This document shows positions 17,029 through 25,645 of a stretch of DNA of 62,951 nucleotides, piece by piece. Within the stretch, counting starts at the first letter, position 1. The number at the start of each line of letters is the position of its first letter. The position numbers were made by a program, and so were the translations under genes. This DNA comes from Terriglobia bacterium (lineage in GTDB: Bacteria > Acidobacteriota > Vicinamibacteria > Vicinamibacterales > CAVVIG01), in the NCBI GenBank assembly GCA_020073005.1, contig JAIQFX010000017.1, positions 1-62,951 on the forward strand, read 5' to 3'. The notes beneath the pieces were generated by a model. That model ran no database searches. It was not told the origin of the DNA and worked only from the letters and a program-made list of their open reading frames with translations.

Positions 17029-19219
17029 GATCAGCGTCGTCGCGCCGTGCCTCAACGAGGCAGGCAACCTGCGCGAGCTGGTCAACAGGCTGCGGGCGAG
17101 CTTCCGGCGGCGGAATATTGCTGCCGAGATCATCCTGGTGAACGACGGCAGTCAGGATGCGACGCGCGAGGTCATCGCGGAGCTCGAATCGCGGAATCCC
17201 GACGTGCGCGGCATTCACCACGCGACCAATCTGGGCATTCCGGCTTCGTGGTCGTCAGGCGTCGCCGCTGCGAAGGGAACGTATGTCTGCCTGATCGACG
17301 CCGACCTGCAGTATCTGCCGGAGGATGTCTGCCGGCTGTACGACGAAGCGAAGCACTCCCACTTCGATCTCGTTCAAGGGTATCGAAGCTCTCTCAAGCG
17401 GCTCAAAGATTCACGGTACGTCCTCAGCAAGGGATTGAACTTTCTGCTCAATCTCCTTTTTCCACTTCACCTGAGGGACGCCAAATCGGGATTCGTGATC
17501 GCGCGCAGGCCGGTGATGGAGGACATCCTCGGCCGCAGGTATTCGTATCGATATTTTCAGACCTTCATCACCGTCTCGGCCGTTGCCAAGGGATACCGCG
17601 TACGCGAAATCGAAGTGCTGTTCGAAGACAGGCTCGTCGGCACGTCGTTCATGTCGCGCGTTCCGGTGCAGGTCATTTCCTGGTGCTTCGTCGATCTCGT
17701 CAAGGCTTTTTGCGAATTCAGATTGCTCCGCAGGCACTCCGACGTCGTCGCCGATTTTCTGGCGAGCAACCGTCCGCGCGAACATCAGCCCGTCCTTACC
17801 GGCGCGCGGAAGATGTGGTTCGACTTCTACCTGCGCCTCGCCCCGCTCCACAAGTGGATCATCCGTCGCACGGCCAGGATCCACTACGATCAACTTCAGC
17901 AGACGCAGTGGCTGACGCCCGATCAGGTGAAGCGACTGCAGGAGGCGAAGCTCGCCCGCGTCGTCCGGCACGCGTATTACCACGTGCCGTATTACCGCCG
18001 CCTGTTCGACGAGCACGCCATTCGTCCGGAAGACATTCGCACGCTCGACGACCTCCGCCGCATCCCGATGTTGTCGAAGGAGAGCGTCCGCGAGCACCTG
18101 TACGATTTGTTGTCCGACAACCACGACAAGAAACAGATCCTCAAGGTCACCACCAGCGGTTCAACCGGCGAGCCGTTCGTGTGCTTCGCCGATCGCCATC
18201 AGCTGGAGATCCGCTGGGCGGCCACCGTCCGCGGCCATGAATGGACGGGCTATCGCTTCGGCGATCGGCACGTGAGGCTCTGGCACCAGACCATCGGCAT
18301 GACGCGCCCGCAGGTGCTGCGCGAGAAGATCGACGCCTGGCTCAACCGCCGGCTCTTCATTCCGGCGTTTGAAATGTCGGATCGCACCCTTGAAGGGATT
18401 CTGCAGCGTATCCGCGCGCATCGTCCCGTGCTCGTCGACGGGTACGCCGAGTCGTTCAATCTTCTCGCGCAGTACCTATCGGCGCGCCACGTGGATGGAT
18501 CGGGACCGAAGGCCATCATGTCGTCCGCTCAGGCATTGCCGGATCACACGCGAAAAGTCATCGAGGACACGTTCCGCTGCCAGGTGTTCGACAAGTACGG
18601 CAGCCGCGAGTTCTCGGGAATTGCCTACGAATGCGACGCGCACGAGGGGCATCACGTCAGCGCGGAGAGTTACATCGTCGAGCTCATCAAGGATGGACGG
18701 CCGGCGCGGCCCGGCGAGATCGGCGAAGTCGTGATCACCGATCTGAACAACTTCTGCATGCCGTTCCTGCGTTATCGCATTGGCGACCTCGCAGAAGCGA
18801 TGGACGATGACGTGCCGTGCCGGTGCGGGCGGGGATTGCCGCGCATCGGGACGATCCAGGGGCGTGTCCAGTCCATCATCGTCGGCGGCAACGGACACTA
18901 CATACCCGGGACGTTCTTCGCCCACCTGTTCAAAGACTACGGCCACGTCGTCCGGCAATATCGGATCGTGCAGCACCAACCGGGCGAGATCGACCTGAGC
19001 GTCGTGCGCGCGTCGCGATTCAGCGACGAGATCTTTCAGGAAGTGCTCCGCTCCCTGAAGAGCTACCTTGGCGTGAACACGAAGATCGACGTGGAATTCG
19101 TCGATGAAATTCCGCTCGAGCGAACCGGCAAGCGGCAGGCCACGGTCTCGTACGCGCAGTTCGACTTCCAGACGCTGGACAGGGCGCTCGCCGCGCATCC
19201 CGAACGGGCGACTCGGTGA
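17018..19219 (+). CDS. Fusion: GT2 (DPM1-like) glycosyltransferase + CapK/PaaK-like adenylate-forming ligase
   Basis: 733 residues from a GTG start overlapping the epimerase by 11 bases. Residues 1 to about 240 are a GT2 domain: ISVVAPCLNEAGNLRELV, ILVNDGSQDAT, and the metal-binding LIDADLQYLPED (Asp94, Asp96), resembling polyprenyl-phosphate mannose/glucose synthases. Unlike membrane-anchored DPM relatives it has no clear C-terminal helix pair. From about residue 290 it continues in the same frame into a phenylacetate-CoA-ligase/CapK-like domain: LARVVRHAYYHVPYYRRLF, the nucleotide loop TTSGSTGEP at 378-386, DKYGSREFSG near 525-534, PFLRYRIGDLAE, and a GRVQSII/GKRQA C-terminal subdomain. I see no frameshift evidence, so the fusion looks genuine. 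Predicted cytoplasmic; combined activity unknown. Confidence 0.88.
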   Translation: MTAEISVVAPCLNEAGNLRELVNRLRASFRRRNIAAEIILVNDGSQDATREVIAELESRNPDVRGIHHATNLGIPASWSSGVAAAKGTYVCLIDADLQYLPEDVCRLYDEAKHSHFDLVQGYRSSLKRLKDSRYVLSKGLNFLLNLLFPLHLRDAKSGFVIARRPVMEDILGRRYSYRYFQTFITVSAVAKGYRVREIEVLFEDRLVGTSFMSRVPVQVISWCFVDLVKAFCEFRLLRRHSDVVADFLASNRPREHQPVLTGARKMWFDFYLRLAPLHKWIIRRTARIHYDQLQQTQWLTPDQVKRLQEAKLARVVRHAYYHVPYYRRLFDEHAIRPEDIRTLDDLRRIPMLSKESVREHLYDLLSDNHDKKQILKVTTSGSTGEPFVCFADRHQLEIRWAATVRGHEWTGYRFGDRHVRLWHQTIGMTRPQVLREKIDAWLNRRLFIPAFEMSDRTLEGILQRIRAHRPVLVDGYAESFNLLAQYLSARHVDGSGPKAIMSSAQALPDHTRKVIEDTFRCQVFDKYGSREFSGIAYECDAHEGHHVSAESYIVELIKDGRPARPGEIGEVVITDLNNFCMPFLRYRIGDLAEAMDDDVPCRCGRGLPRIGTIQGRVQSIIVGGNGHYIPGTFFAHLFKDYGHVVRQYRIVQHQPGEIDLSVVRASRFSDEIFQEVLRSLKSYLGVNTKIDVEFVDEIPLERTGKRQATVSYAQFDFQTLDRALAAHPERATR

Positions 19220-19944
19220 AATCGCAGACGAACTACGACGAGCAATGGCTGACGCTCGACGATTTCATCCGCTATAACCCTGGCGCCAGGCATCGGCGAC
19301 GAATCTGCAAACGGATCCTGCGGTCGCTGCGCTTTTCCTCCCTTCTCGACGTCGGGTGCGGCAACGGCACTTTGATCCGCGAGATTCTCGACCTCAGTCC
19401 CGCGAAGATCTCCGCGATCGGCGTGGATGTCGCCGCGTCCATCGTCGAAAAGAACAAAGCCAGAGTTCCGGATGCCGGGTTTCGCCAGCTCGACATCGAA
19501 GTCGAGGCGCTCGGCGAACACTTCGACATGATCGTCTGCAGCGAGGTGGTCGAGCATCTGAACGATCGCGGGCGGGCGTTCAGGAACCTGGCGACGATGC
19601 TCACGGCAGGCGGGCATCTTCTGGTGACGTGTCCGACCGGCCACGTGTACGACACGGAGCGTCACTTCGGCCACGTCAGTCATCCGACGATGGACGAGCT
19701 CGTTCATCTGGGGGGCGAGAACAACCTGTCGCTGGTCTTGTCGCAGAACTGGGGCTGGCCGGCCTACGCGCTGCTGAAGTTCGTCGGCAATCTTGATTCC
19801 GAATGGGCCCTCAAGGAGTTCGCCGGCGGCGGATACTCATGGCCGAAGAGAGTCGTGTGCCACGTTCTCTACCTCTTGAACTTCCTCAACGTGCCTGACT
19901 CAAAGCGGGGATGCCAACTGTTCGCGCTGTTCAGGAAGGAATAA
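19216..19944 (+). CDS. SAM-dependent class I methyltransferase
   Basis: 242 residues. The GTG start overlaps the fusion gene's stop by 4 bases (GTGA). Motif I is LLDVGCGNGTLIREIL near residues 43-58, motif II is IGVDVAASIVEKN, and the post-motif segment is FDMIVCSEVVEHLNDRGRAFRNL, as in UbiG/Methyltransf_11-like enzymes. These often methylate sugars or small lipids. It is the last gene of the plus-strand run that starts at 9831. Its 3' end overlaps the convergent membrane-protein gene by 45 bases. Confidence 0.88.
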   Translation: MKSQTNYDEQWLTLDDFIRYNPGARHRRRICKRILRSLRFSSLLDVGCGNGTLIREILDLSPAKISAIGVDVAASIVEKNKARVPDAGFRQLDIEVEALGEHFDMIVCSEVVEHLNDRGRAFRNLATMLTAGGHLLVTCPTGHVYDTERHFGHVSHPTMDELVHLGGENNLSLVLSQNWGWPAYALLKFVGNLDSEWALKEFAGGGYSWPKRVVCHVLYLLNFLNVPDSKRGCQLFALFRKE

Positions 19945-21447
19945 CGTCCTCCGCAGACTCGCGGCAGACACGATCACGCCGACCCCGAGTAGCCCGATAA
20001 TCATCCATCCCAGCGTCTGCGCCGCCGGCGTGCCCGCGAACCAATCCAATCCCCACCAGTCGAGCCGCAGCCGGGACCAGTGCGGCGACAGATCGAATCG
20101 CGCGTTCATCAGCAACTGCCATGGCGCGTCGCGGTTCAGATCCGGATCGTCACGGAGATAGTGGCGCAGCAGCCACCAGTGGCCGCTGATCGGCGAGAAC
20201 TGCGGCACGTAGTAGCCATCCGCGAGAAAATCCGGCGACCATGCCGCGCCTCCGGTCTGCTCCTGCACGGTGACGAGGATGCGGACGTAGTGGTCCCAGT
20301 AGAATGCCGCGCCAAGCAGCTGGACGCAGCAACCCGACGCGACGAGCAGCGCGAACGCGGCGCCGCGGAGCCACACGCGGCCTCGCGCGAGCGCGCCGGC
20401 GAGCCACGGCAATGCGAGCAACAGGACCAACGGCGTCAGTGGAACCAGGTAACGCGGCCCCCAGCTGTAGCCGCCGTGCCAGATCAAGTACTTGCCGCTG
20501 ATCAACATCACGGCGGCAATGATGGCCAGCAGACACGCGGTCTCGCCGCGCTGTCGCCGCCATGCCGTGCGAAGCCCCATGACGGCCAGGATGAGCGGCG
20601 GCGAATACAGGAACATGCTCTTCCCCGGCGAGAGCAGATATCCGTACAGCGCCGGAATGAGCTCGCCCGAGAACATGTCCTTGCCTTCGTCATAGCCGGT
20701 CTGAAACATCGATCCGGTCTTGACGACGTCGTGAAGAAGGACGAGCGCGACAAACGGCGCGAATGCCGAGACGGCGATGACGGCGCCGCGCGCGATGCGC
20801 GGCCACTCGCGTCGCGCCTGCCACTGCATCGCGATCACATGAACCGCCGCGATCGGCAGCACGACGGCGTACGCGAGCTTCGTGTTCAACAGCACGCCGG
20901 CCGCGACGCCGAGTCCGGCCATCCCTCCTCCTGTCATCACGGACCCCTGCGCCAGAGTACGTTCGACGAAGAAGAGCAGCGCCGCGGTCTGCAGCGCTTC
21001 GGAGTAAGGACTGCGCGCGTAGCAGAACGCGATCGTGGCGAGGCCCAGGACCAGCGTCATGATCACCGACAGCCGCTCGCTCGCGCCGCGGCGGCGGCAC
21101 AGGGAAAGGAAGAGGCCGCACGCGATCGCCATCAGCGCCGACGACGACAGATGCGACGTCAGCGCGAACAGTGGAAGATCCGGCACGTTCGGAATGTGGC
21201 GCAGCGCCTTGTAGGCGAGATAGCTGGGGACGTGCGCGATGGCATTGCCGAGCGCGGCAGGCCCGTACCGTCTTCCGTCGCGGACGGTGTAGAAGTACGA
21301 CGGCACGTTGGTGAAGATCTGGAGCTCGTGACGATCGACCAGCGCGCGCGTCGTGTCGTACGAGATCTGCGCGTCGCCCCACGGCGGTTCGCGGCTGGCG
21401 CCAAGCAGGAACAGGAAGAAGAGGAGAGCGATTACGCGACCGGTCAT
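19900..21447 (-). CDS. Multi-spanning membrane protein, GT-C-like
   Basis: 515 residues with a likely uncleaved first helix (VIALLFFLFLLGAS). It is followed by PWGDAQISYDTTRALVDRHEL, an acidic first loop like GT-C enzymes, then RRYGPAALGNAIAHVPSYLAY. About ten hydrophobic helices. ISGKYLIWHGGYSWGPRYLVPLTP is a motif I have seen in many bacterial integral membrane glycosyltransferase-like proteins (WHGGxxWGPRYL). It is coupled to the upstream gene by a 4-base overlap (21444-21447). The convergent 45-base overlap with the methyltransferase means neither gene can have its terminator outside the other's coding region. Confidence 0.72.
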   Translation of the reverse strand: MTGRVIALLFFLFLLGASREPPWGDAQISYDTTRALVDRHELQIFTNVPSYFYTVRDGRRYGPAALGNAIAHVPSYLAYKALRHIPNVPDLPLFALTSHLSSSALMAIACGLFLSLCRRRGASERLSVIMTLVLGLATIAFCYARSPYSEALQTAALLFFVERTLAQGSVMTGGGMAGLGVAAGVLLNTKLAYAVVLPIAAVHVIAMQWQARREWPRIARGAVIAVSAFAPFVALVLLHDVVKTGSMFQTGYDEGKDMFSGELIPALYGYLLSPGKSMFLYSPPLILAVMGLRTAWRRQRGETACLLAIIAAVMLISGKYLIWHGGYSWGPRYLVPLTPLVLLLALPWLAGALARGRVWLRGAAFALLVASGCCVQLLGAAFYWDHYVRILVTVQEQTGGAAWSPDFLADGYYVPQFSPISGHWWLLRHYLRDDPDLNRDAPWQLLMNARFDLSPHWSRLRLDWWGLDWFAGTPAAQTLGWMIIGLLGVGVIVSAASLRRTLFLPEQREQLASPL

Positions 21448-23006
21448 TTCGCGACCGCACTATTAACAAGGTCGCGATACGCCCCCGTGTTCATTTTCCA
21501 GATCTCGATCCAGCGATTCGTGTCGAACAGCGGGCCGCGCGTGATGAACGAGAGTCTGTCGTAGTAGATCGCGAGGTTCTTGTCGGCGATCCGGTTGTGC
21601 CCGGACGCCAGCGTCTCCAGATAGCCATCAGGCACTGCTCGTGTGAAATGGCCGACACGCCACCGGACGTCCGTCCTGGCCGGCAGTCTCGCCAGCAGAG
21701 GGTCGGCCAATCCCCATAGATCGACGACATGGACCTGCGGTCCAGCGTGGAACCCGAAGTAGCCGATATCTCCCCTCGTCACGAGCGGCACGCGCTTCTC
21801 CCGCGCCTGCAACCCTTCGATGGCCCAGGGATGACTGGAGATCGGCACATTCTGAAGGGCCCTGAGGAAACCGGCGTACGGGTAGTAGTACGCGCGTTCG
21901 TCGGCGATGCCGTTCGCGTCCATCTGAGGTGTGCCCAGCGATCCATACGCCGCCGTGCTCAGTGGAGGCGGATCAGATGCGCTGAATCCCACGATGAGGA
22001 CCACGACTGCGGCCGCCACTACCGGTATGCGTGACACCGGACGCCAACGCGAGAGCAGAACGACGGCGCCCAGCAACGGCGCGGCCATGAACCGGCCGGT
22101 GACGAAGTCGCCGCCGATCAACACCACATATATAAGGTAGGCGACGATTCCGCCGATCACCGGCAGGTCGCGAACGTCTTTCGACGACAGCGCGACCGCG
22201 ATCCCGCCGCCGATCGCCAGCAGCGTCACAGGATCGGTGCGCGCGGAATTCAACAAGTAGTACAACCCGTGCCGGGCCAGCTCGGCGACGCCTACGCCGG
22301 TGCCCAGCAACTTGGCATACGCGGTATTTGGAAACAGAAAGCCGTAATAGAAGAGCGAGAACGCCTCCCAGACGGCAAACGGTAAGAAGCCCGCAGCGAC
22401 GACGCCCAACCCTCGCACGCGTCGCACCTTGAGCAGAACGAATACGAGAACAGGCAGAAAGAGCAGGAGCGTATCCATCCTGTTCAGCACGCCAAGGGCG
22501 GCGATGAAGGACAGGAAATACAAACTGTCGAGATTCTCTTTGGAACGAAAGTAGACGACGAGGAACGACGCGAAGATGCCGTGCGTCAGCGGATTCTCTA
22601 ATCCTGATGTCGAGTAGTCGACGAAGGCTTTGGAAAGCGTCAACACCCCGATGCCGAGCGCGCCAGTCCAGATGGAACTCGCGGTCCCGAACACGAGCAG
22701 GAGTACAGCCGCGACGGACAGACCAACGGAAAGGCAAATGACGGTGTAGAACACGTCGTGGGTGAAGAAATAGAAGGCGGAGACGACGAACATCCACAAC
22801 GGATGCGTGTACGCCTGGACTCGCTCCGCCGTGTTCCACGTCAGGCCGTAGCCGTTGATGAAGTTGTCGACCGTTCTGAAGGTGATGTAGGCGTCGTCGT
22901 GGATCCACGCGCTCCGCAGGACGACGATCGCGAAGAGCGACGTGAACACGGCCGCCGTCAGACGCCCGCCGATCGTGTCGTGACTTGCACGCGGTACTTC
23001 GACCAC
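21444..23006 (-). CDS. GT-C type membrane glycosyltransferase resembling arabinofuranosyltransferase AftB
   Basis: 520 residues if started at the GTG at 23006. A TTG at 23051 would add 15 residues and overlap the divergent gene, so it is disfavoured, but the start is uncertain. The first loop, WIHDDAYITFRTVDNFINGYGLTWN followed by QAYTHPLWMF, is the diagnostic DDAYI...THPLW pattern shared with AftB-like and related GT-C enzymes (paired Asp as catalytic base). Further landmarks are TSGLENPLTH and a late RGDIGYFGFHAGPQVHVVDLWGLADPLLARLP segment, which also recurs in this family. About ten helices plus a C-terminal soluble part. Acceptor unknown. Confidence 0.8.
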   Translation of the reverse strand: MVEVPRASHDTIGGRLTAAVFTSLFAIVVLRSAWIHDDAYITFRTVDNFINGYGLTWNTAERVQAYTHPLWMFVVSAFYFFTHDVFYTVICLSVGLSVAAVLLLVFGTASSIWTGALGIGVLTLSKAFVDYSTSGLENPLTHGIFASFLVVYFRSKENLDSLYFLSFIAALGVLNRMDTLLLFLPVLVFVLLKVRRVRGLGVVAAGFLPFAVWEAFSLFYYGFLFPNTAYAKLLGTGVGVAELARHGLYYLLNSARTDPVTLLAIGGGIAVALSSKDVRDLPVIGGIVAYLIYVVLIGGDFVTGRFMAAPLLGAVVLLSRWRPVSRIPVVAAAVVVLIVGFSASDPPPLSTAAYGSLGTPQMDANGIADERAYYYPYAGFLRALQNVPISSHPWAIEGLQAREKRVPLVTRGDIGYFGFHAGPQVHVVDLWGLADPLLARLPARTDVRWRVGHFTRAVPDGYLETLASGHNRIADKNLAIYYDRLSFITRGPLFDTNRWIEIWKMNTGAYRDLVNSAVAK

Positions 23007-23034
23007 GTGTCGCAATATACCCGACGAACCGCAG

Positions 23035-23926
23035 ATGAAGGCGCTCCCCAAGGACGCGCAGCGCGAAATCCTCTACGCAATCGTGATGCTTGCGGCTGCC
23101 TGGCTGGCCGGCCAGGCAGGTTGGAACGGTCGTCCACGAACCGTCGCCTCCTCGCTGTTCTGGCCGTTTTACGTCGACACCTGGTTCATCCCGGCTGACC
23201 GCTGGTCATGGCGCGTGGTCCTGCCGCTGTTGACGATGGCCGGTCTCTGGTGGCCGCGGCCTGGGTCTATCACCTGTCGGTCGGGTTCGTGCCTTGTACG
23301 GCTTCGCGCGTGCGCTCGACGGCGAGGTGACGGGTGGAATCATCTGCGGGCTGGGCCTCGCGGCGGCGGCGCTGTGCAGCTTCCTCGCACTCACCCTGCC
23401 GCTCACCTGGGTCATCCTGCTTCTCACCCGGCGCCGGCACTGGCTGCCGTTGCTCGTCTCAGTGACCGTGTTCGCTGGTTTCTATCTGGTGCTCGCGCTC
23501 GGCTTCGGCTATCGGCCGCTCCACGTGCTGCGCGCCTCCACGACCGCGCTCGCCCATTCCGACGACATCAGGCGCTCGCGCGCCCTCGCGCTCGTCGGCA
23601 ATCCCATCGCCTTGTTCGGATCGCTCGGCGTCGCCTTCACCGGCCTCTCGCTGCGCGCGCTCTGCGTCTCATTCACGCGGCGCGACGCCACGGCCTGGCT
23701 GGTCTGGGCCGCGCTGGCGCCGGTCGCGCTCAGCACACTCGCCGGCCTGCCGCGCGGCGAGGTGGAGCGCATCTACATGCCCTTCATCCCGGCGTTGGCC
23801 ATCGCCGCCGCCGCCGCCGCCCGCCGTTGGTTCACCCGCGACGCCGCGTGGCTCACGCACGTGGCCGCGCCGCTCTGGGTGGTGCAATCGATCGTGATCG
23901 AGAGCCTGTACGAAACCTACTGGTGA
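23035..23926 (+). pseudogene. Broken GT-C-like membrane-protein gene (two frame shifts)
   Basis: The reading begins at ATG 23035 in frame 1 (MKALPKDAQREILYAIVMLA...) and is sensible to about 23243 (LPLLTMAGL). It then reads sensibly only in frame 3 (LVAAAWVYHLSVGF) to about 23290, and finally in frame 2 (LYGFARALDGEVTGG...) to the TGA at 23924-23926. Each step is explained by one missing base, near 23241-23250 and near 23288-23295. The repaired product would be roughly 298 residues of mostly hydrophobic helices, shorter than the 450-600 residues of its relatives nearby, so part is missing as well. It could be a decaying gene or two assembly errors. Confidence 0.65.
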
Positions 23927-24254
23927 GTCTTGCGGGCGGCGATGATGACGTGTGGGTGCGGCAGGATGTCGGGCACGCGTACGACGCGCACCTGAAAGCC
24001 CACCTCTTCCAATATCGTTTGCCATTCGCGATGGTGGCGATAGGCCAACTCCTCTGTCCGAAGTAGGCCGTCCACAAGCCGAAGCCGCAGCCCACATCCA
24101 GGATCCGCCCCTCGGACGGCAGCAGCAGATCCATCACCGCCAGCAGCTTGACGCGCAGGATCAGGAAGCGGATCAGCGCGTAGGTGCGCTCGATGAGCGG
24201 CAGCGCCCGCGCGATGCGCAGGAGCGCGCGTCTGTCAGAGATCTCGTCGGCCAT
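23917..24254 (-). pseudogene. Remnant of a SAM methyltransferase gene with internal deletion and frame change
   Basis: The N-terminal part from ATG 24254 reads MADEISDRRALLRIARALPL... to EGRILDVGCGFGLWTAYF, a clean motif I of a class I methyltransferase. Just after this (near 24060) sense is lost in that frame. A different frame carries a typical methyltransferase C-terminus, RTEELAYRHHREWQTILEEV then GFQVRVVRVPDIL, ending at the TAG 23917-23919. About 120 residues of the usual core (motifs II-VI) are missing between the two pieces. It abuts the broken membrane-protein gene tail to tail. Confidence 0.65.
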
Positions 24255-24301
24255 GGCGCGTCAGACGAAGTGCCAGCCGGGATTAGAATGAGCGCGGCGC
24301 A

Positions 24302-25636
24302 TTGACAACCTCCCGCGGGCCCGTCGTCATCTTTCTCATCGCCCTCGTCGTGTATGGCTTCGTCTCTGGCGGACGCTTGCGCGCGCAGTCGGCGGATCGG
24401 CATTTCGTCGCGCTTGCGTCCGCCTGGCTGCACGGCCGGCTCGATCTCGATCGGTGGCCCGACGGCGCCGACGACCCCGCCGTCGTGGAACACGTGGTCC
24501 TCGACGATGGCGGCATCGTTCGAGGCCGACGGCTGCTCACGCGTGACGCGTTTCGGATCGCAGGCGGCGAAGAAATTCCGATCGCGCGAATCCGCGCGTC
24601 TCGCGGCTTCGAGTATCACGTCGCGTTCCCGCCGTTCCCCGCGGCGGTCTTCGTGCCAATGGTCCTCGTCTTCGGACCCGCCGCCAACGACATCATCGCA
24701 ACCGTGCTCCTGGGCGCGCTGGTTCCCGCGTTGTTTCTGGTGGTGCTGCGTCGGCTGCGCGAGCGAGGCCTGTCGACGCGGTCGCCTGGCGATGAGCTGT
24801 GGCTGACGGTTCTGCTGTCGTTCGGCACCGTCCTCTTCTTCAGCACGGTGCAGGGCCGCGTCTGGTACACGGCTCACGTGATCGCGCTGGATCTCTCGCT
24901 TCTGTACGTGTGGGCCTCCATCGATGCGGGTCGACCGTTTCTCGCCGGCACATTTCTGGGGCTCGCCTTCCTGACGCGCGGCCAGTTGCTGTTCATGTTT
25001 CCGTTCTTCGTCGCGGAGATGTGGCGGACCGGCCAGCGAACCGAGCTTCGTCGATGGGCGGCGTTTGTCGCGCCCGTCGCCGTCTTAGGGTTGCTCGCAG
25101 CGTGGCACAATCACGCGCGGTTCGGCGAGATGACGGAGTTCGGCTACAGCTATCTCGCGGTCCGCCAGCAGCTCGACGTGGAGAGGTTCGGGCTCTTCAG
25201 TCTGCATTACCTGCCTCGGAATCTGTACGCGGCGTTCCTCCTTCTTCCCCAGCTGAGCGCTCACCCGCCATACGTCACGATCTCCGGCCACGGACTTGCG
25301 ATGTGGATCACGACGCCGCCGCTCGTCCTTCTCTTCGCATCGCGACCGCGAGGCACGTTCCACCGCGGTCTGTGGATCACCGCCGCCGCGGTCGGCGTCT
25401 GGCCGTTGTTCTATCAAAATACCGGATGGCTTCAGTTCGGTTACCGCTTCAGTCTCGACTACCTGGTGTTTCTGCTCCTGCTCCTCGTCGTCGATTCGCG
25501 TCCGCTGACGGCCTTCGCTCGCGGTCTGGTTGTCGTCGCCGTCGCTGTCAACCTGTTCGGCGCCGTGACCTTCGGCCGGTATCATCAGTTCTATCGAGCC
25601 GATGCCGCAGCCTACCGGGCCCTCGTCCACGACTGA
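24302..25636 (+). CDS. Multi-spanning membrane protein, GT-C-like
   Basis: 444 residues from a TTG start; there is no Shine-Dalgarno, and a TAGAAT hexamer lies 12 bases before the start, so the message may be almost leaderless. About ten transmembrane helices. The first loop has AQSADRHFVALASAWLHGRLDL, with one acidic residue in the place of the GT-C catalytic acid. Loops with FLTRGQLLFMFPFFVAEMW and YQNTGWLQFGYRFSLDYL resemble other membrane glycosyltransferase-like proteins of this locus. It is first in a tight run of five genes ending at 30567. Confidence 0.7.
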   Translation: MTTSRGPVVIFLIALVVYGFVSGGRLRAQSADRHFVALASAWLHGRLDLDRWPDGADDPAVVEHVVLDDGGIVRGRRLLTRDAFRIAGGEEIPIARIRASRGFEYHVAFPPFPAAVFVPMVLVFGPAANDIIATVLLGALVPALFLVVLRRLRERGLSTRSPGDELWLTVLLSFGTVLFFSTVQGRVWYTAHVIALDLSLLYVWASIDAGRPFLAGTFLGLAFLTRGQLLFMFPFFVAEMWRTGQRTELRRWAAFVAPVAVLGLLAAWHNHARFGEMTEFGYSYLAVRQQLDVERFGLFSLHYLPRNLYAAFLLLPQLSAHPPYVTISGHGLAMWITTPPLVLLFASRPRGTFHRGLWITAAAVGVWPLFYQNTGWLQFGYRFSLDYLVFLLLLLVVDSRPLTAFARGLVVVAVAVNLFGAVTFGRYHQFYRADAAAYRALVHD

Positions 25637-25645
25637 GCGGACGCC

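Noticed and set aside
23952-24305. Plus-strand open frame over the methyltransferase remnant
   Set aside because: The composition is that of an antisense shadow; the recognisable motifs are on the minus strand.
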